Source of the DNA: an uncultured Eubacteriales bacterium
GTDB lineage: Bacteria; Bacillota; Clostridia; Oscillospirales; Oscillospiraceae
Assembly: GCA_900540545.1 (NCBI GenBank)
Contig: UQGJ01000004.1
Coordinates: 62,001 to 126,000, forward strand
Direction of reading: 5' to 3'
DNA: 64,000 bases
The position numbers were made by a program, and so were the translations under genes. Numbering within the stretch: position 1 is the first letter of the stretch; every line of letters starts with the position of its first letter. Positions 1-7,579 of the stretch are shown piece by piece. Below the pieces are notes generated by a model, which was given only the letters and a program-made list of their open reading frames with translations, was not told where the DNA came from and did no database searches.

Positions 1-1440
1 TCCCCGGAAATAGTCCTGGATGAAAATACCGACATAGAAGCATGGGATGCGGTCATCGAAAATAACGATGAATTATTGGAAAAATATATCGCAGGAGAAC
101 CAATCAGCCGGGAAGAACTTGCGCAGGAGGAACAGCGGCGGGTTCAAGACGCCTCCCTATTCCCGGTCTATCACGGCAGCGCCAAAAAGGGCCTTGGCAT
201 TCAACCGTTGATGGATGCGGTGACAGGGCTGTTCCAACCGATTGGGGAACAGGGGAGCGCCGCCCTATGCGGCAACGTTTTCAAGGTGGAGTATACAGAT
301 TGTGACCAGCGGCTTATCTATCTGCGGCTATACAGCGGAACGCTGCGCCTGCGGGATACGGTGGCCCTGGCCGGGAGAGAAAAGCTGAAAATCACAGAGA
401 TGCGTATTCCATCCAAAGGGGAGATTGTTCGGACAGACACCGCCCACAAGGGCGAAATTGTCATCCTTCCCAGCGACAGCGTGGGATTAAACGACGTATT
501 AGGGGACAACACCCGGCTTCCTCGTGAAAGGTGGTGCGATGCCCCCCTCCCCATGCTGCGGACGACGATCACGCCGAAAACGGCAGCGCAAAGAGAACGG
601 CTGCTGGACGCTCTTACGCAAATTGCGGATACTGACCCGCTTTTGCGCTACGAGGTGGATTCCATCACCCATGAGATCATTCTTTCTTTTTTGGGCCGGG
701 TGCAGTTGGAGGTTGTTTCCGCTTTGCTGGCAGAAAAGTACAAGATTGAAACAGCGGTGAAGGAACCTACCGTCATTTATTTAGAGCGGCCGCTCAAAGC
801 AGCCAGCCACACTATCCATATTGAGGTGCCGCCCAACCCATTTTGGGCATCCATCGGACTGTCTGTTACGCCGCTCCCGCTTGGCTCCGGTGTACAATAC
901 GAGAGCCGGGTTTCCCTGGGATACTTGAACCAGAGTTTTCAAAACGCTGTCATGGATGGTATCCGTTACGGGCTGGAACAAGGCTTGTGCGGCTGGAACG
1001 TAACGGACTGTAAGATTTGCTTTGAATACGGGCTTTATTATAGCCCGGTCAGCACGCCGGCGGATTTTCGCTCATTGGCCCCGATTGTATTGGAACAGGC
1101 ATTGAAGAAATCAGGAACGCAGTTGCTGGAACCTTATCTCTCGTTCACCCTCTATGCGCCCCAGGAATACCTTTCCAGGGCTTATCACGATGCGCCAAAA
1201 TACTGTGCCGCTATCGAAACGGCCCAGGTAAAAAAGGATGAAGTTGTCTTTACTGGCGAAATTCCCGCCCGCTATATACAGGCATACCGTACTGATCTGG
1301 CCTTTTACACCAACGGGCGGAGCGTATGTCTTACAGAACTGAAAGGGTATCAGGCCGCTGTCGGCGAGCCGGTCATCCAGCCCCGCCGTCCAAACAGCCG
1401 CCTGGACAAGGTGCGCCATATGTTCAGTAAGATTACTTGA
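1..1440 (+). CDS. tet(W): Tetracycline resistance ribosomal protection protein, Tet(W)-type (5' end outside window)
   Basis: Frame 1 is open from base 1 to the TGA at 1438-1440, giving 479 codons; Tet(W) is about 639 residues, so roughly the first 160 residues with the GTP-binding motifs lie upstream of the window. The visible part covers EF-G-like domains II-V, including stretches such as VFKVEYTDC, FLGRVQLEVVSALL and the C-terminal RRPNSRLDKVRHMFSKIT, which match my memory of the Tet(W) branch better than Tet(M) or Tet(O). These GTPases bind the ribosome and eject tetracycline. Base composition is clearly lower in G+C than the following chromosome, which fits acquisition on a mobile element. 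A mosaic or novel allele cannot be excluded by eye. The family assignment is near certain; the exact class less so. Confidence 0.88.
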   Translation, partial: SPEIVLDENTDIEAWDAVIENNDELLEKYIAGEPISREELAQEEQRRVQDASLFPVYHGSAKKGLGIQPLMDAVTGLFQPIGEQGSAALCGNVFKVEYTDCDQRLIYLRLYSGTLRLRDTVALAGREKLKITEMRIPSKGEIVRTDTAHKGEIVILPSDSVGLNDVLGDNTRLPRERWCDAPLPMLRTTITPKTAAQRERLLDALTQIADTDPLLRYEVDSITHEIILSFLGRVQLEVVSALLAEKYKIETAVKEPTVIYLERPLKAASHTIHIEVPPNPFWASIGLSVTPLPLGSGVQYESRVSLGYLNQSFQNAVMDGIRYGLEQGLCGWNVTDCKICFEYGLYYSPVSTPADFRSLAPIVLEQALKKSGTQLLEPYLSFTLYAPQEYLSRAYHDAPKYCAAIETAQVKKDEVVFTGEIPARYIQAYRTDLAFYTNGRSVCLTELKGYQAAVGEPVIQPRRPNSRLDKVRHMFSKIT

Positions 1441-1461
1441 TACACCACAGCAAAGAAGGTT

Positions 1462-1493
1462 ACAGAATTATGTAGAGCTCCACATAATTCTGT
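1462..1493 (+). terminator. Probable terminator of the tet gene
   Basis: A perfect 12-bp stem (acagaattatgt / acataattctgt) with an 8-nt loop lies 22 bases after the tet stop codon and is followed by a short T-containing tract. It is placed where a transcription terminator is expected. Confidence 0.6.
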
Positions 1494-1512
1494 TGCATTT
1501 TCCAGCCTCTTG

Positions 1513-1531
1513 TGATACTATTTTGATACTA
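1513..1531. repeat. Two direct copies of TGATACTA
   Basis: TGATACTA occurs at 1513-1520 and again at 1524-1531, an 11-base period (about one helical turn). Such phased short repeats are seen at recombinase arm sites near element ends, but no integrase is visible here, so that role is only a guess. Confidence 0.35.
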
Positions 1532-1554
1532 AGAAAATTGACAGCCGAAAATAG

Positions 1555-1592
1555 CAGGTAAAATATTAGCAAATTTGCGAATATTTTACCTG
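1555..1592. repeat. 38-bp near-perfect palindrome downstream of tet(W)
   Basis: Bases 1555-1573 (caggtaaaatattagcaaa) are the reverse complement of 1574-1592 except for one mismatch (1568 against 1579). The palindrome has no loop and is very A+T rich, unlike the surrounding chromosome. It could be a bidirectional terminator, a protein-binding site or an element end. Confidence 0.55.
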
Positions 1593-1604
1593 TAAATTCA
1601 AGAG

Positions 1605-1620
1605 AAATACTTCCTCATAT
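1605..1620. repeat. Direct repeat copy 1 (aaatacttcctcatat)
   Basis: This 16-bp sequence recurs exactly at 1790-1805, 185 bases further on, immediately before the start of the YeiH-family gene. Both copies are followed by similar tga/ca-atttg sequence. This may reflect a duplication at the end of an inserted element or repeated regulator sites. Confidence 0.5.
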
Positions 1621-1656
1621 ACTTGAATTTGTCGAGTGGGAATAAAGCTTTCTCTC

Positions 1657-1687
1657 CCCAAATGCCTGGTTTTCCAAGGCATTTGGG
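1657..1687. repeat. Hairpin between the two direct repeats
   Basis: An 11-bp perfect inverted repeat (cccaaatgcct / aggcatttggg, 9-nt loop) lies inside the 185-base segment bounded by the direct repeats. No coding sequence with a plausible ribosome-binding site is seen between 1441 and 1828. Confidence 0.45.
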
Positions 1688-1789
1688 AGGAGTCGCTTTT
1701 CTGGTGCATTTTTTGAAACGGGAATCAGGAACCTTTCCAAACGGGAGGCATAGGAAATTTTTTCTTGCCTGACCGGCTGAGGCATGGTA

Positions 1790-1808
1790 AAATACTTCCT
1801 CATATGAG
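1790..1808. promoter_or_regulatory. Direct repeat copy 2 with CTCATATGAG palindrome, upstream of the YeiH-type gene
   Basis: The second copy of aaatacttcctcatat (1790-1805) runs into the 10-bp palindrome CTCATATGAG at 1799-1808, 20 bases before the ATG at 1829. Genes of the YeiH family are often controlled by LysR-type regulators from such sites, but no LysR gene is in this window; operator function is inference. Confidence 0.35.
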
Positions 1809-1828
1809 TCAAATTTGAGGAGGTACTT

Positions 1829-2845
1829 ATGGAGTTTGTTAAACAGAATGGAAAGGGTGTGTTGGTATGCCTTGCCATCGCGCTGCCCGCCTGGTTTTTG
1901 GGGAAGGCCTTTGAGGTGGTGGGCGGGCCGGTGTTCGCAATTTTGATTGGTATGGTCCTGGCCCTGATCTGGAAGGACCAGGGGAGCGCCAAGAGCGGCA
2001 TCACCTTTACGTCCAAAAAGATTTTACAGTTGGCCGTGATCCTGCTGGGCTTTGGAATGAACCTGTCCAGCGTGGCCAAGGTAGGGGCCCAGTCTCTGCC
2101 CATCATCCTGTCCACCATCACCACGTCCCTGGTCATCGCCTTCGCGCTCTACAAGCTGATGAAGATGGACGCCAAGAGTTCCACCCTCATCGGCGTGGGC
2201 TCCTCTATCTGCGGCGGGTCCGCCATCGCGGCCACCGCTCCGGTCATCGGCGCCGACGACGAGGAGATCGCCCAGGCCATCTCGGTGATTTTCCTGTTTA
2301 ACGTCATCGCCGCCCTGATTTTTCCCACCCTGGGCGGTATGCTGGGGTTGAGCGATGCGGGCTTCGGCCTGTTCGCCGGCACCGCCATCAACGACACCTC
2401 CTCCGTCACCGCGGCGGCCGCCGCCTGGGACGGCCTCCACGGCGGCAACACGCTGGAGACCGCCGCCATTGTCAAAATGACCCGGACCCTGGCTATTATC
2501 CCCATTACGCTGGTGCTGGCCCTGGTCCGCACCCGGCGGGAGGAGAAGAACGCCCAGGGGACGGGGACCAAGGTGGACCTGAAGAAGATTTTTCCCTGGT
2601 TCGTCCTGATGTTCCTCCTGGCCTCTGTGGTCACCACGGTCCTGCCCATCCCGTCGGCGGCGACTGGGTTTTTGAAGAGCGCCAGCAAGTTTTTCATCGT
2701 CATGGCGATGGCGGCCATTGGCCTGAACACCGACCTGGTGAAGCTGGTGAAGTCGGGGGCCAAGCCCATCTTCATGGGCTTCTGCTGCTGGGTGGGCATC
2801 GCCTGCGTCAGTCTGGGCGTACAGCAGCTGCTACATATCTGGTAA
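1829..2845 (+). CDS. YeiH/UPF0324 family putative sulfate exporter membrane protein
   Basis: 338 residues with about ten hydrophobic segments, starting at an ATG preceded by GAGGAGG. The family signature region is recognisable: ILLGFGMNLSSV, a glycine/serine-rich IGVGSSICGGSAIAATAPVI followed by DDEEIAQAISVIFLFN, GTAINDTSSVTAA, and a C-terminal AMAAIGLNTDL. The length matches the family (about 330-350). Proteins of this family are integral membrane carriers annotated as putative sulfate (or other small anion) exporters; the true substrate is poorly established. It stands alone, ending at a bidirectional terminator shared with the convergent acetyltransferase gene. Confidence 0.85.
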   Translation: MEFVKQNGKGVLVCLAIALPAWFLGKAFEVVGGPVFAILIGMVLALIWKDQGSAKSGITFTSKKILQLAVILLGFGMNLSSVAKVGAQSLPIILSTITTSLVIAFALYKLMKMDAKSSTLIGVGSSICGGSAIAATAPVIGADDEEIAQAISVIFLFNVIAALIFPTLGGMLGLSDAGFGLFAGTAINDTSSVTAAAAAWDGLHGGNTLETAAIVKMTRTLAIIPITLVLALVRTRREEKNAQGTGTKVDLKKIFPWFVLMFLLASVVTTVLPIPSAATGFLKSASKFFIVMAMAAIGLNTDLVKLVKSGAKPIFMGFCCWVGIACVSLGVQQLLHIW

Positions 2846-2847
2846 AA

Positions 2848-2879
2848 AACACCCGGTGCCGTCTCTGGCGCCGGGTGTT
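2848..2879. terminator. Bidirectional terminator
   Basis: A 13-bp stem (aacacccggtgcc / ggcgccgggtgtt, one G-T pair, 6-nt loop) has A-rich and T-rich flanks on both sides and separates two convergent genes. Confidence 0.85.
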
Positions 2880-2881
2880 TT

Positions 2882-3520
2882 TCAATAGCGGAGCTGGGAG
2901 AGGAAGGCAAAGTCCCGCTGGGTCTCGGACGGGCCCCGCTCCAGCGGGGGGAAGGTTGCGTCGTAGGCGTCGAATTCCGCTTGGCCGAAGTGGGAAAAGA
3001 CCTCTGGCTCGACAAAACGGCCCGCCCCGTGGTCCAGCGCACCGGGGCGCAGGGGGAGGGCCATCAGGGCGGGGGAGTAGAAGCCGTCCCCATCAGTGAT
3101 GTCCCACTTTTCCGCCGAGCGGAACCCCAGCCGGTGGTAATAGCGGGGGTCCCCGGTGATGACCACGGCCGCCGCGCTCGATTTCGCCGCCAGCGACAGG
3201 GTTTTGCGCACCAGGGCGCTGCCCACGCCCCGGCCCTGGAAGTCCGGCAGAACGGAGAGGGGACCGAAGGTGAGCGTGGGGAGGGTGGAGTCGTCGGCCC
3301 GGCGGATGGCGGAGCGGCAATAGACGATGCTCCCCACCAGGGTCCCATCGGAAAGGGCGACGTAGTCCAGCCCGGGGACAAAGTCCGGATGGGAGCGCAT
3401 CCGGCGCAGAAAGTAGTGCTCGGTGCAGCCGGGGACATAGCGGTTCCAGAAGGCGGCGCGGGTCAGTTCCTCCACGGCGCGGAAGTCCTCGGGCCGCTCC
3501 TGTCTCAACAGCAGTTCCAT
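2882..3520 (-). CDS. GNAT family N-acetyltransferase (YhbS-like)
   Basis: 212 residues. The GNAT fold is shown by the opening LLRQERPEDFRAVEELTRAAF, a central beta-4 strand with LTFGPLSVLPDFQGRGVGSALV (the acetyl-CoA-binding Q/RxxGxG/A loop, about residues 87-105), then AAVVITGDPRYYHRLGFRSA, the pattern typical of the COG3153/YhbS group. It would transfer an acetyl group from acetyl-CoA to an unknown amine. The start ATG at 3520 has AAAGGGGGG upstream. It is a single-gene unit convergent with the YeiH-type gene. Confidence 0.85.
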   Translation of the reverse strand: MELLLRQERPEDFRAVEELTRAAFWNRYVPGCTEHYFLRRMRSHPDFVPGLDYVALSDGTLVGSIVYCRSAIRRADDSTLPTLTFGPLSVLPDFQGRGVGSALVRKTLSLAAKSSAAAVVITGDPRYYHRLGFRSAEKWDITDGDGFYSPALMALPLRPGALDHGAGRFVEPEVFSHFGQAEFDAYDATFPPLERGPSETQRDFAFLSQLRY

Positions 3521-3652
3521 ATCGAAGCCCCCCTTTCAGTGGGATTCAGTATAGCACAAAAGCGGGTGGAGGACAACTTGCATAAATTGCCGGGGCCTGT
3601 CGGATTCCGTCCCCATATTTACCACAAAACCATTGAAATTACGGATTTTACC

Positions 3653-3681
3653 TTGACAGAGGGCCGTGAAATTATTATACT
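3653..3681 (+). promoter_or_regulatory. Sigma-A promoter of glnA
   Basis: TTGACA at 3653-3658, a 17-base spacer, and TATACT at 3676-3681. This leaves a transcribed leader of about 90 nt before glnA. Confidence 0.8.
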
Positions 3682-3696
3682 CAGACCATCAGTTGT

Positions 3697-3734
3697 GAAC
3701 GAGGGCGTTCCACCCGATGGGGGGGAGCGCCTTC
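3697..3734 (+). promoter_or_regulatory. Structured 5' leader of glnA with two mutually exclusive hairpins
   Basis: The leader can form a long G+C-rich hairpin at 3701-3734 (14 pairs with one internal mismatch, GATG loop). Its 5' arm overlaps an alternative small stem GAACG-AGGG-CGTTC at 3697-3710, so the two structures compete. No clear run of T follows the long hairpin, so it is not a textbook terminator. The gene after glnA encodes an ANTAR protein, a class that binds leader hairpins; the link is inference. Confidence 0.45.
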
Positions 3735-3776
3735 TGTGCTATTCGAGAGATCATGATGAGGAAGGGGATACCCGAG

Positions 3777-5108
3777 ATGGCGTATACCAAGGAAGACATT
3801 ATCCGCATTGTCAAGGAAGAGGACATCGAGTTCATCCGCATGCAGTTCACCGACATCTTCGGCCAGCTCAAGAACGTGGCCCTGACGGCCTCCCAGATCG
3901 AGAAGGCCGTCAACAACCAAATCATGTTCGACGGCTCCTCTATCGAAGGGTTCGTGCGCATCGATGAGTCCGACCAGTACCTCTATCCCGACCTGGACTC
4001 CTTCGTGGTATTCCCCTGGCGGCCCGCCCACGGCAAGGTGGCCCGCCTCATCTGCGACGTGTATAACGCCGACGGCACCCCCTTCGTGGGCGACCCCCGG
4101 GGCGTGCTGAAGCGGGTGCTGAAACGGGCCGAGGCCATGGGCTTCGACTCCTTCAACGTGGGCCCCGAGGCCGAGTTCTTCCTCTTCCAGACCGACGAGG
4201 AGGGCAAGCCCACCACCAAGACCAACGACGAGGCCGGGTACTTCGACCTGGGCCCCCTGGACCACGGGGAGTCCACCCGGCGGGAGATCTGTATGGCCCT
4301 GGAGCAGATGGGCTTCGAGATCGAGGCCAGCCACCACGAGTGTGCCGCCGGCCAGCACGAGATCGACTTCAAGTACACCGAGGCCCTGCAGGCCGCGGAC
4401 AACATCATGACCTTCAAGCTGGCGGTGAAGACCCTGGCCCAGAAGAACGGCCTCCACGCCACCTTCATGCCCAAGCCTATTTTCGGGGTGGCCGGGTCCG
4501 GCATGCACACCAACATGTCTCTGTTCCGGCATGGGCAGAACGCCTTCTATGACCCCGAGGCCCCCAGGGGGCTGTCCAAGGAGTGCATGAGTTTCATCGC
4601 CGGCCTCCTGCACCACGTCAAGGGCATGGCGGCGGTGACCAACCCCCTGGTCAACTCCTACAAACGGCTGGTACCGGGGTACGAGGCCCCCTGCTACCTG
4701 TCCTGGTCCGCCTCTAACCGTTCCGCTCTCATCCGCATCCCGGCCACCCGGGGCCAGGGCACCCGGGTAGAGCTGCGCTCTCCCGACCCCTCCTGCAACC
4801 CCTATCTGGAGCTGGCCGTCTGTCTGGCCGCCGGGCTGGACGGCATCGAGAAGGGAATGGTCCCGCCCGCCGAGGTCACGGAGAACATCTTCAAGATGGA
4901 CGCCGAGGCCCGCGACGCGGCCAACATCGACGCCCTGCCCGGCTCTCTGGAGGAGGCCATCGAGGCCATGGAGGCCGACCAGCTGATTCTGGACACCCTG
5001 GGGGAGCATGTGGCCGAGAACTATCTGGACGGAAAAAAGAAAGAGTGGGATGAGTACCGTACCCGCGTCAGTTCCTGGGAGCGGGAGAAGTACATCATCA
5101 ACTACTGA
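3777..5108 (+). CDS. glnA: Glutamine synthetase, type I
   Basis: 443 residues from the ATG at 3777 (MAYTKEDI...), preceded by AGGAAGGGG; an in-frame upstream start exists but lies inside the structured leader. The enzyme makes glutamine from glutamate, ammonia and ATP in the cytoplasm. Visible signatures: the N-terminal beta-grasp with FTDIFGQLKNV and MFDGSSIEGFVRI, the catalytic GPEAEFFLF metal-binding region, HHECAAGQHEIDFKY, the ATP-binding MPKPIFGVAGSGMH, and NSYKRLVPGYEAP. The length fits the GSI-alpha form of Gram-positives. There is no adenylylation-loop tyrosine context of the beta type that I can recognise. It has its own promoter and is followed 53 bases later by the ANTAR gene. Confidence 0.97.
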   Translation: MAYTKEDIIRIVKEEDIEFIRMQFTDIFGQLKNVALTASQIEKAVNNQIMFDGSSIEGFVRIDESDQYLYPDLDSFVVFPWRPAHGKVARLICDVYNADGTPFVGDPRGVLKRVLKRAEAMGFDSFNVGPEAEFFLFQTDEEGKPTTKTNDEAGYFDLGPLDHGESTRREICMALEQMGFEIEASHHECAAGQHEIDFKYTEALQAADNIMTFKLAVKTLAQKNGLHATFMPKPIFGVAGSGMHTNMSLFRHGQNAFYDPEAPRGLSKECMSFIAGLLHHVKGMAAVTNPLVNSYKRLVPGYEAPCYLSWSASNRSALIRIPATRGQGTRVELRSPDPSCNPYLELAVCLAAGLDGIEKGMVPPAEVTENIFKMDAEARDAANIDALPGSLEEAIEAMEADQLILDTLGEHVAENYLDGKKKEWDEYRTRVSSWEREKYIINY

Positions 5109-5161
5109 GGGGGCGGACCGCGTCCCCTGGGTACTCCTTGGCATAAAGGAGTTGAGATAGA

Positions 5162-5701
5162 GTGGAAATGGAACGAATCATCGTGGCGTTTGAGAATCCC
5201 AAGAGCTCTGAGAGGGTCCGGGAAATCATCGAGGGCAGCGGGACCGCTCTGTGCGTGGCCTGCCGCTCCGCCGCGGAGGTCAAGCGGGCGGTGAGCCGGG
5301 GCAGGGCCACCACGGTGGTCTGCGGCTTCAAGCTGCCGGACGAGTCCGCCGAGGAACTCTTTTTGGATTTGCCGGTGTCCTGCGCCATGCTGATGGTGGC
5401 GGCGCAGAATCTGCTGGAGCTGTGCCGGAACGAGGATATTTTCAAGCTGGCCGCCCCGGTGGGCAGGGGCGACCTGGTGGCCTCGGTGCGGATGCTGCTC
5501 CAGATGGGGCACCGCCTGGAGCGGTTCGTCCGCCCCCACAGGAGTGGGGAGGACCAATCGCTTATCGACGAGGCGAAGCTGCTGCTGATGGACCGCCACG
5601 GGATGACAGAGGAGCAGGCCCACCGGTTCCTGCAGAAGAAGAGCATGGACTCCGGGGTCAAGATGGTCCAGACTGCCAAGCTGGTATTGGGCGGGCAGTG
5701 A
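5162..5701 (+). CDS. ANTAR-domain RNA-binding response regulator, likely nitrogen regulator paired with glnA
   Basis: 179 residues starting at GTG 5162, which sits 10 bases after AAAGGAG (the ATG at 5168 is too far). The N-terminal half resembles a degenerate receiver domain; I see no convincing phospho-acceptor aspartate motif. The C-terminal part (about residues 135-178, DQSLIDEAKLLLMDRHGMTEEQAHRFLQ) is an ANTAR domain, which binds paired RNA stem-loops and prevents transcription termination. In Clostridium a comparable glnA-glnR arrangement with an antiterminator is known. It probably acts on nitrogen-metabolism leaders, possibly that of glnA itself; this is inference. Confidence 0.85.
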   Translation: MEMERIIVAFENPKSSERVREIIEGSGTALCVACRSAAEVKRAVSRGRATTVVCGFKLPDESAEELFLDLPVSCAMLMVAAQNLLELCRNEDIFKLAAPVGRGDLVASVRMLLQMGHRLERFVRPHRSGEDQSLIDEAKLLLMDRHGMTEEQAHRFLQKKSMDSGVKMVQTAKLVLGGQ

Positions 5702-5748
5702 GGCGCAGAGCAACCACGGGCGGCAAAGGCGCCTTATCCGCGAAACAG

Positions 5749-5790
5749 GCGGCAGTCTGACGTAACGTCGGCTGCCGCTTGCTGTTATTT
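5749..5790 (+). terminator. Terminator after the ANTAR gene
   Basis: GCGGCAG pairs with CTGCCGC and, after one bulged T, CTGACG pairs with CGTCGG around a TAA loop; a T-rich tract (ttgctgttattt) follows. Confidence 0.7.
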
Positions 5791-5820
5791 ATGATGGAAT
5801 CAAATCAGGAGGTGCGGAGA

Positions 5821-6655
5821 ATGAAGTTCACGAAAATGCAAGGGTTGGGGAACGACTACATCTATCTCGACTGCATGAGCGCCCGCCCCGGCCATCTGCC
5901 GGAGCTGGCCCGCAGGCTGTCGGACCGCCACTTCGGCGTGGGCGCCGACGGGCTGATCTGCATCTGCCCCTCCGACAAGGCCGACTTCCGCATGCGCATG
6001 TACAATGCGGACGGCTCTGAGGGGGAGATGTGCGGCAACGGCATCCGGTGCCGTGGGGAAGTTCGTCTATGACAGGGGCATGGTGGACCGGACTACCGTC
6101 ACCGTGGAGACCCTGGCCGGCGTCAAGACCCTGGAGCTGCAGATAGACGACGGCGCGGTTGTCTCCGCCACCGTGGACATGGGGGAGCCCATCCTGGCCC
6201 CTGAGCGCATCCCGGTGCTGGGGACCGGGGACCGGTTCGTCTCCCGCCACATCATGGTGGCGGGGAAGTCCTGGCCGGTGACCTGGGTGTCCATGGGCAA
6301 CCCCCATGCGGTGATTTTCGTGCCCGACGTGGACCGGCTGGACCTGGCTGCCATCGGCCCCGCCTTTGAGCACCACACCATCTTCCCCAACCGGGTCAAC
6401 GTGGAGTTCATCCAGGTCCTGGGGGGCAGCGCGCTGCGGATGCGGGTGTGGGAGCGGGGCAGCGGGGAGACCATGGCCTGCGGCACCGGCGCCTGCGCGG
6501 CTCTGGTGGCCTCGGTCCTCACCGGCCGCACCGGCCGTTTCGCCACGGTGAAGCTGCGGGGCGGCGACCTCTCTATCCGTTGGGACGAGGGGGACGGCCA
6601 CGTCTATATGACCGGCCCCGCCGTCACGGTGTTCGAGGGGGAGTGGAACGGGTAG
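5821..6655 (+). pseudogene. dapF: Diaminopimelate epimerase interrupted by a +1 frameshift
   Basis: The ATG at 5821 follows AGGAGGTG. The reading begins MKFTKMQGLGNDYIYLD and reaches the first catalytic cysteine motif (EGEMCGNGIRC), then runs to a stop at 6070-6072. The sequence continues in the next frame as VGKFVYDRGMVDR and contains the second active-site motif MACGTGACA near the end. Removing one C at 6051/6052 (tgc-c-gtgggg) restores a single 277-residue protein, the normal DapF length. DapF converts LL- to meso-diaminopimelate for lysine and peptidoglycan. Because this step is normally essential, a sequencing or assembly error is at least as likely as a true mutation. Family assignment is certain; only the integrity is in doubt. 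Confidence 0.92.
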
Positions 6656-6703
6656 GCGGTTTTTTCTTGCCTTTCCGGGCAAAGTACCGTATGATGGTGG
6701 GCG

Positions 6704-7456
6704 GTGATGATTTTGCTCAGAAAGTTCTTTCGCGTGGTGGGCCGTATCCTGCTGGTCTTCATCGCGCTGTGTGTGCTGGCTGTGGGGCTCTTTTTCTTCC
6801 TGCGCTGGCGGGGGTATATTTTGCTGCCCCAGGAGGCCGACCCGCCCCAGTGGGAGGTCTTTGGGGTGGACGTGTCCTCCTACCAGGGGGACGTGGACTG
6901 GCCCGTGCTGGCGGGGCAGGGGGTGGACTTCGCCTTCATCAAGGCCACCGAGGGCAGCGGGATGCAGGACCGATGTTTTGCCCAAAATTGGGCGGACGCC
7001 CAGGCCGCTGGGGTGCGGGTGGGCGCCTACCACTTTTTCAGTTACGACTCCCCCGGCGAGACCCAGGCGGATAATTTTATCGCCCAGGTGCCGGTGACGG
7101 CCGGGGCACTGCCCCCGGTGGTGGACATCGAGTTCTACGGCGACAAGCTCCAGAACCTGCCGGAGCGGGCGGACGTGAAGGCGGTGCTGGACCCGCTTTT
7201 GGCGCGGCTGGAGGCGCATTACGGGCAGAAGCCCATCCTCTATGTGACCTACCGCTCCTACGCCCTCTACATCCGGGGGGAGTACCAGGATTATCCGCTG
7301 TGGGTGACCCGCCCCATCCTGGCGCCCCTGGAAAAGGATTGGACGTTCTGGCAGTACTCCCACTCGGCGGAGCTGGAGGGCTACCGGGGCAGTGAGGGAC
7401 GCATCGACCTCAACGTGTTCCGGGGGACAGCAGAGGAGTTTCGGCAATTTGGATAG
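6704..7456 (+). CDS. GH25 family lysozyme-like muramidase, membrane anchored
   Basis: 250 residues starting at GTG 6704 or ATG 6707 (weak GGTGGG upstream). Residues about 5-30 form one membrane segment with no obvious cleavage site, so the enzyme is probably tethered outside the cell. The rest is a glycoside hydrolase family 25 domain: FGVDVSSYQGDVDW at its start, FIKATEG, GAYHFFSYDS, the catalytic-region DIEFYG (D and E of the family DxE motif), LYVTYRSY and FWQYSH. Such enzymes cut the beta-1,4 bond between MurNAc and GlcNAc. It ends at a strong terminator and is a single-gene unit. Confidence 0.92.
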   Translation: MMILLRKFFRVVGRILLVFIALCVLAVGLFFFLRWRGYILLPQEADPPQWEVFGVDVSSYQGDVDWPVLAGQGVDFAFIKATEGSGMQDRCFAQNWADAQAAGVRVGAYHFFSYDSPGETQADNFIAQVPVTAGALPPVVDIEFYGDKLQNLPERADVKAVLDPLLARLEAHYGQKPILYVTYRSYALYIRGEYQDYPLWVTRPILAPLEKDWTFWQYSHSAELEGYRGSEGRIDLNVFRGTAEEFRQFG

Positions 7457-7460
7457 ACGT

Positions 7461-7493
7461 GATGGGAGGGCGGCGGCCCTCCCATCATTTTTT
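7461..7493 (+). terminator. Intrinsic terminator after the GH25 gene
   Basis: A perfect 10-bp stem GATGGGAGGG / CCCTCCCATC with a 6-nt loop is followed by a run of T at 7488-7492. Confidence 0.9.
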
Positions 7494-7523
7494 GACGGGA
7501 GTATTCTAATCCGGGGCGGATTC

Positions 7524-7532
7524 TGCTATAAT
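7524..7532 (+). promoter_or_regulatory. Extended -10 promoter for murB and the downstream cluster
   Basis: TGCTATAAT at 7524-7532 is an extended -10 element (TGnTATAAT); no good -35 is seen at 16-18 bases upstream. Confidence 0.6.
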
Positions 7533-7579
7533 GTTCTATAAGATGTCTCACTATGTCTATCATCAGCTGGGAGGCTTAC

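Noticed and set aside
3697..3734. Classical ANTAR dual-hexaloop motif in the glnA leader
   Set aside because: I looked for two adjacent stem-loops with six-base loops carrying A at position 1 and G at position 4; the hairpins seen do not meet that rule, so only a general structured leader is claimed.
2981..3967. Long plus-strand open frame opposite the GNAT gene
   Set aside because: It is antisense to a well-conserved acetyltransferase and crosses the glnA promoter; its sequence is the low-complexity product of GC-rich antisense reading.
3681..5144. 487-codon minus-strand frame opposite glnA
   Set aside because: Antisense shadow of glutamine synthetase; no start signal or family resemblance.
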